Source: Spirodela intermedia
Lineage: Eukaryota > Streptophyta > Magnoliopsida > Alismatales > Araceae
DNA: 64,000 nt
Reading direction: 5' to 3'
Assembly: GCA_902729315.2 (NCBI GenBank)
Contig: LR746272.1
Span: forward strand, 8,148,827-8,212,826
Part shown: piece after piece, positions 61,501 through 64,000 of the stretch
Layout of the letters: the number at the start of each line of letters is the position of its first letter
Numbering within the stretch: position 1 is the stretch's first letter
Program-made: the position numbers and the translations under genes
Notes under the pieces: generated by a model
The model's input: the letters and a program-made list of their open reading frames with translations, nothing else
Databases searched by the model: none
What the model was told of the DNA's origin: nothing

Positions 61501-63092
61501 TTTCAATGCTGGTTCCTTACACTTGACTAGTATGAAAATGTAAGGAAGTTAGTATTTATAGTCTCAACATTTGCTAATAAGTCTATACGCCTTGTGCAAA
61601 ATTCTAACATATGGTTGAGAACTGGCAAACGTTACAAAGATATGACCCAGCGTGCTCTTAGTTGAATATAGAAGGAAAAATATGATGGTTTTCCTAAGAT
61701 ACTGTAGGGAAACTTGTGCCTTTGTCTCTGTTTTATGTACGCAGTGGAAAAGGTCATAGTGATAACAGTTTAGTGTCAAGATCTTCCGAAGCTTGGAGAA
61801 CGGAAATATGTTTCTATTTAACGTTTTTGTCTATCATGCACCCATTTAGTGAGAGGATTTGAAACGAACTGAATGATTGGACAGTTTGCAGTCTTTATCT
61901 TCTTTACCCTTTGGCTTTTATCTCCTCTTATTTACCCTCTGGATTCTCTACCACTTCACTGGTGCACCGAAAGTCTCTCCTTTCTGTAGCTTAATGTTTT
62001 GTATCCTATTCAGTATGAATGTTTTAGACCTGCTATGCCAAGAAAAAAACTATCATTTCGAAGGATATTGAATGGTATTGGTTGGGTGGATTACCAGCAA
62101 TGTTTGGCTGGATTGTGGTGACAAGGCTGATGGTAGTGATGAAGTTTCACTGCTGTGATAAGGAAATGATGAAGTGTCACAGATCACAGGATTTTTCGCT
62201 TATCAAAGATTCTGCATGCTTTAAGCCCGTTACAAGGGATTATTCCAGTTCGAAATTAGTTTCTCTATGCTTAAAGGATTTATTTAGTTGTTTGTGAAAC
62301 TTTGTCCAGCTTCTAGCATTAGCAAATGGCGACCGTGTTAAGGACAAGCAACGGAGTAGAAATTCCTTTATTGTTGATATGGACAAGAAACTGGCCGCAG
62401 AGAATCTCTTGAATGAGTTGTCCTCGTACCACGGACCCATAATAAGACAGGTATTTTCCATTGTTTTAAAACCATTCTCTCGTTCACTGTGTCATCGTTC
62501 TATACATTGCTTTGCAAAGAATTATAGTTTCTTCAATAGGTTAAATTCTCACGATAAATTTAATCAAAAAAAGTGGTTAGTTGGTCATAAAATTAGGAAG
62601 AATTATGGATTTTTTAAAACCTGTGTAATATGGTCTACTTCCACCACCATGCATGCGTAATATTGCATTCAAGCCGGGCTTAGTTCTACTTAGTCATTCT
62701 GTGGGAGGCATCAAGTTAAAAACAGTTTCCATCGATGGTGAATCATGCCTACTGAGCTTCGACAGTGAATGAGAGAATTTAATGATATTTTCTATATACA
62801 CTGAGGCTGTCTATAATGATGATTTGGTTCTTGCAGATGAAGCAGATGGTTGACATTTATATCAAGCTTGCAGAAGTAGAGACAAAAAAAGAGGTTTGTC
62901 GATTTCCTTGTATGGATGTGAATCCTCTTTATTGCCATATCTCTTGCCTTTTTGGTCACAATTTATTTTTTGTAACTTTCAGTAGGATTTCAAAATGACA
63001 ATAACTTAATGCAGTTCACTCTTTATCAACAGGAAACCAATAGACGGATCCCATTACCGAGGGAAATCCGAAGTGTTCGTCATCTTGAACTT
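8371..63092 (+). CDS. ATM: serine/threonine-protein kinase ATM, N-terminal and FAT part (68 exons, 3'-truncated)
   Basis: ATM is the apical PI3K-like kinase of the DNA double-strand-break response. It is recruited through the MRN complex and in plants acts on targets such as SOG1 and H2AX, also in meiosis. I traced 68 GT-AG exons that keep one frame for 8031 nt (2677 codons). Residues 11-29 ([19 protein letters not shown]) fit the Tel1/ATM N-terminal (TAN) motif. A long alpha-solenoid follows. From about residue 1920 the sequence is clearly ATM-like: [16 protein letters not shown], the FAT region, then [13 protein letters not shown] and [19 protein letters not shown], which align with equivalent human ATM motifs just before the kinase. 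The final exon ends at [14 protein letters not shown], where the kinase domain should begin within a few tens of residues, so kinase and FATC lie beyond the right edge. No frame break was found. Residue numbers may shift by two because of an ambiguous acceptor at exon 20. Confidence 0.93.
10563..12191 (+). other. ATM intron 9, no gene seen
   Basis: This 1.6-kb AT-rich intron contains a short imperfect TA dinucleotide tract at 10968-10990. I recognised no element or conserved exon. Short open frames here match no family I know. Confidence 0.7.
12192..22763 (+). CDS. ATM: ATM exons 10-21 (residues 387-752): HEAT solenoid
   Basis: Exons are 12192-12290, 13084-13140, 13360-13432, 13774-13938, 15077-15151, 16728-16769, 16882-16952, 20133-20181, 20439-20510, 22045-22170, 22416-22493 and 22573-22763. 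Frame fixes the less obvious ones. Exon 11 reads [14 protein letters not shown] in phase 1 and joins exon 12 at SLQEL. Exon 16 ends in GT, which is completed by the A opening exon 17 ([14 protein letters not shown]). Exon 18 has a weak donor (GTTCGC). Exon 20 has two in-frame acceptors 6 nt apart (start 22410 or 22416). Exons 11, 15 and 17 are under 60 nt and easily missed by automatic predictors. The region is helical-repeat scaffold with no catalytic motif. Confidence 0.85.
13988..14168 (-). mobile_element. solo LTR (copia-type family 1, copy A) in ATM intron 13
   Basis: This 181-bp block starts TGTTGAGAAAG and ends TTCTAACA on the plus strand. Read on the minus strand it is a TG...CA LTR. 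It is flanked by TTTAA (13983-13987) and ATTAA (14169-14173), a 4/5 match for a target-site duplication. It is clearly homologous to the block at 49943-50126, sharing for example GGAGGACAGAGGG/TGAGGACAGAGGG and the CATCCCTT/TGTCCCTT region. No internal retrotransposon sequence is next to it, so it is best read as a solo LTR. It begins only 50 nt after the exon 13 donor. Confidence 0.75.
15716..15740. repeat. 10-bp-stem hairpin, half of an 18-bp direct repeat
   Basis: Positions 15716-15725 and 15731-15740 are perfect inverted repeats around a 5-nt loop. The 18-mer CTGCTGTCTGAGCAGTCT at 15721-15738 also occurs exactly at 15568-15585, 153 bp upstream. Both lie in ATM intron 14. No function is known. 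Confidence 0.7.
16953..20132 (+). other. ATM intron 16 with an unclassified GC-richer insert
   Basis: This intron is 3.2 kb. Its first part is AT-rich and carries a local tandem duplication (17101-17140 and 17182-17220). From about 18590 to 19560 the composition shifts to higher GC, and there is a near-open coding-like stretch at about 18630-18780 on the plus strand. I could not assign that stretch to any family. A 9-bp inverted repeat with a 12-nt loop lies at 19493-19522. A decayed transposable element is the likeliest source. Confidence 0.45.
17101..17220. repeat. short tandem duplication in ATM intron 16
   Basis: Positions 17101-17140 and 17182-17220 share ACCATTTTAAG, GCATGATTTGAATGT and AGTAATA with only a few mismatches. 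The two units are 81 bases apart. This is an ordinary local intronic duplication. Confidence 0.75.
22764..24124 (+). other. ATM intron 21, no gene seen
   Basis: This 1.4-kb AT-rich intron contains no element I recognise. Open frames on either strand do not resemble ATM or transposon proteins. Confidence 0.65.
24125..27952 (+). CDS. ATM: ATM exons 22-27 (residues 753-1174): HEAT solenoid
   Basis: Exons are 24125-24710, 24794-24862, 24957-25118, 25586-25747, 25847-25974 and 27796-27952. Exon 22 is by far the largest exon in the window (586 nt). It encodes the block from [20 protein letters not shown] to LLENASDAK. Exon 26 carries [20 protein letters not shown], a typical HEAT-repeat sequence. 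Exon 26 ends in TG and exon 27 supplies T, making a Cys at the junction. All phases are consistent. The region has no catalytic residues and serves as scaffold for binding partners. Confidence 0.92.
25975..27795 (+). other. ATM intron 26 with a possible small inverted-repeat element
   Basis: This is a 1.8-kb intron. At 27118-27223 the ends AAGCTATCGTA and (reverse complement) AAGCTATCATA form near-perfect terminal inverted repeats of a 106-bp unit, which could be a decayed MITE. No target-site duplication is clear. The rest shows nothing I recognise. Confidence 0.4.
28297..28316. repeat. perfect 9-bp inverted repeat in ATM intron 27
   Basis: CACTGGTAT and ATACCAGTG face each other across 2 nt. 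The surrounding sequence (about 28270-28410) is GC-richer than the intron and resembles an LTR-type insert, but boundaries could not be set. Similar TATA-containing hairpins occur at 29852-29869 and 44052-44075. Confidence 0.6.
29262..36833 (+). CDS. ATM: ATM exons 28-35 (residues 1175-1444): HEAT solenoid
   Basis: Exons are 29262-29308, 29388-29451, 30508-30582, 34448-34567, 35479-35664, 36339-36460, 36550-36619 and 36706-36833. Recognisable plant ATM blocks are [40 protein letters not shown] and [18 protein letters not shown]. The exon 33/34 join gives FLEIDDSS, then [13 protein letters not shown], from a codon split AT/A. Exon 28 (47 nt) and exon 29 (64 nt) are small but restore frame exactly. 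Intron 30 between exons 30 and 31 is 3.9 kb long and houses a copia remnant. Confidence 0.9.
29810..29869. repeat. two adjacent perfect hairpins in ATM intron 29
   Basis: GGACCAGTC/GACTGGTCC (29810-29829, 2-nt loop) is followed by GCTGGTA/TACCAGC (29852-29869, loop TAAG). They sit in a GC-richer stretch that shares GGACCAGT with the LTR at 44.1 kb, so a decayed LTR is likely. Its limits are unclear. Confidence 0.55.
31440..34147 (-). mobile_element. degenerate Ty1/copia retrotransposon, 3'-truncated, in ATM intron 30
   Basis: Reading on the minus strand, a 5' LTR of about 170 bp (34147 down to 33978, starting TGTTGGAATGAG) is followed 3 bp on by TGGTATCAGAGC (33974-33963), a perfect initiator-tRNA-Met primer-binding site. 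Next come a gag zinc knuckle ([10 protein letters not shown], near 32980-33010), a protease-like region at 32509-32796 (catalytic D-S-G replaced by D-V-R), and integrase segments ([14 protein letters not shown] near 31840; then [10 protein letters not shown] and [12 protein letters not shown] at 31585-31791). Stop codons break the frames. Reverse transcriptase, RNase H and the 3' LTR were not found, so the copy is truncated and inactive. The lower boundary is approximate. Confidence 0.8.
33978..34147 (-). repeat. 5' LTR of the intron 30 copia remnant
   Basis: On the minus strand it begins TGTTGGAATG and ends in CA three bases before the primer-binding site. It holds a TATTTATA box-like string. 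The length of about 170 bp is short but usual for small plant copia families. Confidence 0.65.
38006..42743 (+). CDS. ATM: ATM exons 36-45 (residues 1445-1851): HEAT solenoid
   Basis: Exons are 38006-38147, 38231-38368, 38478-38576, 38657-38703, 38796-38991, 39198-39419, 40105-40176, 40270-40339, 42398-42506 and 42620-42743. Exon 41 (222 nt) encodes the block from [16 protein letters not shown] to [10 protein letters not shown]. Exons 44-45 read [20 protein letters not shown] and [20 protein letters not shown], matching plant ATM. Exon 39 is only 47 nt. Intron 43 (40340-42397) contains nested copia remnants. Its acceptor lies directly after a C/CA-rich tract (42367-42391). All junctions keep frame. 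Confidence 0.92.
40424..40500 (-). repeat. LTR fragment, direct-repeat partner of 41949-42030
   Basis: Positions about 40424-40500 and 41949-42030 share, in the same orientation, an AGCRAATA start, the core ACACTRGGAAAAATCYTAG, and the following GAAG...TAC...TT. This fits the two LTRs of one older minus-strand element into which the plus-strand copia fragment was inserted. Confidence 0.5.
40800..41900 (+). mobile_element. internally deleted Ty1/copia remnant in ATM intron 43
   Basis: On the plus strand a gag-type zinc knuckle (CTYC, one stop codon, [16 protein letters not shown]; about 40890-40950) runs into gag tail sequence to 41130. It is followed at once, near 41140, by the start of copia RNase H ([11 protein letters not shown], then [19 protein letters not shown], then [10 protein letters not shown], to about 41520). 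Protease, integrase and reverse transcriptase are missing. A purine-rich tract (AAAGGGGAG) then leads into an LTR starting TGTGGGAACGAAC at 41585. This gag-to-RNase H junction marks a large internal deletion. The upper limit of the LTR is uncertain. Confidence 0.75.
41937..42030 (-). mobile_element. 5' LTR end plus primer-binding-site remnant of an older minus-strand element
   Basis: GCTTTGATATCA at 41937-41948 is the reverse complement of a TGGTATCAGAGC-type primer-binding site with two mismatches. It directly abuts TGTTAGCG at 41949, a proper LTR terminus. The LTR continues to at least 42030, where similarity to 40424-40500 ends. Confidence 0.5.
42891..43207. repeat. dispersed direct repeat in ATM intron 45
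   Basis: About 58 bp at 42891-42950 recurs at 43149-43207. The copies share TCCTGATTGTAATTGTTTCA followed by GCTAAGAG and GGAACCT, and differ by a few substitutions. Both lie just downstream of exon 45. No terminal features of a transposon are visible. Confidence 0.75.
43971..44150 (-). repeat. 3' LTR of the intron 45 copia remnant
   Basis: On the minus strand the LTR starts TGTTGGAGTGCG at 44150, directly after the polypurine tract TTGAGGGGGGC (complement of 44151-44161). It contains a perfect 8-bp hairpin with a CATATATA loop (44052-44075), which may hold the LTR TATA box. The far end near 43971 (plus strand TGTGTTAC) is a guess from the TG terminus. Confidence 0.6.
44151..47400 (-). mobile_element. 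degenerate Ty1/copia retrotransposon body in ATM intron 45
   Basis: Minus-strand domains in order are a gag/spacer-like proline-rich stretch (about 47385-46900), integrase at 46234-45986 ([29 protein letters not shown]), and reverse transcriptase around 45000-44700. The catalytic YVDD reads YVND there, followed by [20 protein letters not shown] and three in-frame stops. RNase H comes next at 44406-44158 ([20 protein letters not shown]). A polypurine tract at 44161-44151 and an LTR follow. The copy is clearly dead. The 5' LTR and primer-binding site were not located. Confidence 0.85.
47731..54128 (+). CDS. ATM: ATM exons 46-52 (residues 1852-2145): end of solenoid, start of FAT region
   Basis: Exons are 47731-47859, 48754-48834, 50405-50452, 51694-51798, 51982-52068, 53513-53830 and 54013-54128. 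Exons 48-49 encode [20 protein letters not shown], the strongly conserved block at the entry to the FAT region. Exon 50 gives [13 protein letters not shown]. Exon 51 (318 nt) starts [20 protein letters not shown] and includes [20 protein letters not shown]. Exon 52 starts [13 protein letters not shown]. These blocks are found across plant ATM proteins. Introns here carry two solo LTRs (49943-50126 and 53065-53429). Confidence 0.93.
49943..50126 (-). mobile_element. solo LTR (copia-type family 1, copy B) in ATM intron 47
   Basis: This 184-bp block runs from TGTAGAGAAAC to CTTCCAACA on the plus strand; read on the minus strand it is TGTTGGAAG...TCTACA. It is flanked on both sides by GTTAC (49938-49942 and 50127-50131), a perfect 5-bp target-site duplication. 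It contains a palindromic TATA region (50039-50053). No internal element sequence adjoins it, so it is a solo LTR left by recombination. It is a relative of 13988-14168. Confidence 0.9.
50453..51693 (+). other. ATM intron 48, no gene seen
   Basis: This is a 1.2-kb AT-rich intron. I see no conserved coding sequence, and no transposon domain or paired repeat could be recognised. Confidence 0.6.
53065..53429. mobile_element. solo LTR (family 2) in ATM intron 50
   Basis: This 365-bp, GC-richer block starts TGGTAGGGTCCC and ends GGGCCTAACA, so its ends form short inverted repeats (TGNTAGG/CCTANCA). It is bracketed by GTACC at 53060-53064 and 53430-53434, a perfect 5-bp target-site duplication. 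No retrotransposon protein sequence lies inside. It ends 83 bp upstream of exon 51. Orientation could not be decided. Confidence 0.85.
55017..58957 (+). CDS. ATM: ATM exons 53-59 (residues 2146-2441): FAT domain
   Basis: Exons are 55017-55083, 55156-55230, 55311-55433, 57215-57379, 57454-57555, 58517-58668 and 58756-58957. Conserved FAT blocks include [40 protein letters not shown] and [20 protein letters not shown]. Exon 59 continues with [16 protein letters not shown] and [18 protein letters not shown]. Intron 58 (58669-58755) is only 87 nt and stays open in frame; an alternative acceptor at 58760-58761 would drop two residues. Alpha-helical TPR-like repeats of the FAT domain wrap the kinase in PIKK structures. 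Confidence 0.92.
55434..57214 (+). other. ATM intron 55, no gene assigned
   Basis: This 1.8-kb intron contains an AT dinucleotide run (56708-56724) and an open frame at 56491-56682 that I cannot match to a family. Parts near 56160-56470 have the look of a decayed LTR, but no ends or partner were found. Confidence 0.45.
57620..57782 (-). mobile_element. LTR fragment related to the 41585 LTR, in ATM intron 57
   Basis: On the minus strand the upper end reads TATAGGAACGAACGTATAGTT then AGGAGTT, closely matching TGTGGGAACGAACATATATTT then AGGAGTT at 41585 on the plus strand. The two also share TTAGTTT and GTCAGTTTCC/GGTCAGTTTCC segments. The lower end begins TGTAGTGACGG on the plus strand. It is therefore a short LTR of the same family in the opposite orientation. 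No target-site duplication could be recognised. Confidence 0.6.
59059..63092 (+). CDS. ATM: ATM exons 60-68 (residues 2442-2677): end of FAT domain, pre-kinase region
   Basis: Exons are 59059-59106, 59229-59312, 59733-59816, 60677-60757, 60868-60957, 61036-61098, 62310-62450, 62837-62893 and 63033-63092, all phase 0. Exon 62 reads [20 protein letters not shown]. Exons 63-66 give [34 protein letters not shown] and [20 protein letters not shown]. These correspond to the segment that precedes the kinase domain in human ATM. Exon 68 ([20 protein letters not shown]) ends in a GT donor at 63093, so the next exon and the PI3K-like catalytic loop are outside the window. Confidence 0.93.
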
Positions 63093-64000
63093 GTGAGACT
63101 AATTCTCTGTTGTACCTAAATAGTATAAATATTAATCTTCTTTTTTTCATTTCGAATTTGAGCTTTCAAGATCCCAGATTTTCTGTCCTTTCTGTACTAA
63201 TGTTATAATCAGCATTGATGTTTAATATCATGAACTTTTGACAATGTAGAAGTCATGTGTATACTTCTAACATAAACATTAGAGCTGTAGGATGGACCAA
63301 TTTCATTTTAGAACTAGACCACAGCGGTGATGATAGTTATACCTCGAGGAGGTGTCCACGTTCCATTTCATTGCACCTGTGCCATCTCTTAATGTACGAT
63401 AATATTATTATCTGTTCTATTTTCGTATAATCTGTAGTTTTTTTATGTCATGAAATGGAGCCGAAGGTGCATAGTTTCCGCCAAGATTTTAGTTTCTGAG
63501 GATCTATACGAACTATATTAAGACACATATTTGTTGATACTAAAAGCATCAAGAAATCTGTGTGAGTTCCATACATATGACCATTTTTTTGTTGATAGAT
63601 ATCCTGTACATCTTGATGTCAAATTTATGACTGGTTCCCATGGCTCAAGCATTAAGTGTTGTACCAAAGAATGGAGAAATTGGTGGTAATAGAAATATCT
63701 ACATAAATTGAAAAAAGTAGTTTATGTCCGGAAAAATTAAAGGCGATACGGTCAATAATTAAATTCGTCACATGCAAAGATGGATGGGGAAAGTGATTCT
63801 TATTCTGACTATAGATACGTGATACTTCGCAGAGAGAGAAAAGGTATTCTTTCCAACTGAGACGATGTATACCATTAATGTAGTTGCATGTGTATGTTCA
63901 GGAATCATTTTAAGATGGGGACCAGTTGATGCAGACATCATTTTTGCATATAAGCTATTTTTTCCTTCTTTCACATTATGAAATCTGTGAACAACCTAAA
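63093..64000 (+). other. ATM intron 68 (partial), no exon seen
   Basis: From the donor of exon 68 to the window edge there is about 0.9 kb of AT-rich sequence. I searched for the expected kinase-start block and did not find it here, so the intron continues past the right edge. Confidence 0.7.

Noticed and set aside
63093-64000. Search for the start of the ATM kinase domain
   Set aside because: No frame gives the expected conserved block or a suitable exon, so it must lie to the right of the window.
1-64000. CRISPR arrays, operons, rRNA or complete tRNA genes
   Set aside because: None seen. The window is plant nuclear DNA with spliced genes; repeats found are LTRs, microsatellites and local duplications.

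Overview
This window looks like nuclear DNA of a flowering plant. The evidence is GT-AG introns in AT-rich DNA, plant-specific protein families, and many decayed Ty1/copia-type LTR retrotransposon pieces inside introns. I cannot fix the species. The unusually long, retrotransposon-loaded introns suggest a lineage with expanded introns.

Layout. (1) Positions 1-2.6 kb, minus strand: the 5' part of a gene for a plant DUF220 / START-like (SRPBCC fold) protein. Four exons are well supported and the gene runs off the left edge. (2) 2.6-4.8 kb: the intergenic region between this gene and the next, which is transcribed away from it. (3) 4833-7073, plus strand: an intronless gene for a 746-residue nuclear PWWP-domain protein. 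(4) 7.1-8.4 kb: a short spacer with a GA microsatellite, a G-box, a TATA box and a perfect E2F site. (5) 8371 to beyond the right edge, plus strand: the DNA-damage checkpoint kinase ATM. I could trace 68 coding exons whose reading frame stays continuous through every splice junction, giving 8031 nt or 2677 codons. The TAN motif, the HEAT solenoid and the FAT domain are inside the window. The last exon stops just before the PI3K-like kinase domain, so the catalytic and FATC regions lie to the right.

The ATM introns hold most of the remaining DNA. They include two copia remnants on the minus strand (about 31.5-34.1 kb and 44.0-47.4 kb), one internally deleted copia remnant on the plus strand (about 40.8-41.9 kb), three solo LTRs (two with perfect 5-bp target-site duplications, one with a 4/5 match), and smaller duplications and hairpins. 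None of these interrupts an exon.

The most interesting biology is the tandem order PWWP gene -> ATM. The Arabidopsis ATM protein is recorded as about 3856 residues with an N-terminal PWWP domain, whereas most plant ATMs are near 3000 residues. Here the two modules are separate genes in the same order and orientation. A strong splice-acceptor-like sequence just upstream of the ATM start codon is in frame with ATM, so the locus may show the unfused state or be able to make a fused transcript. An 87-nt ATM intron that stays open in frame (exitron-like) is a second point of interest.
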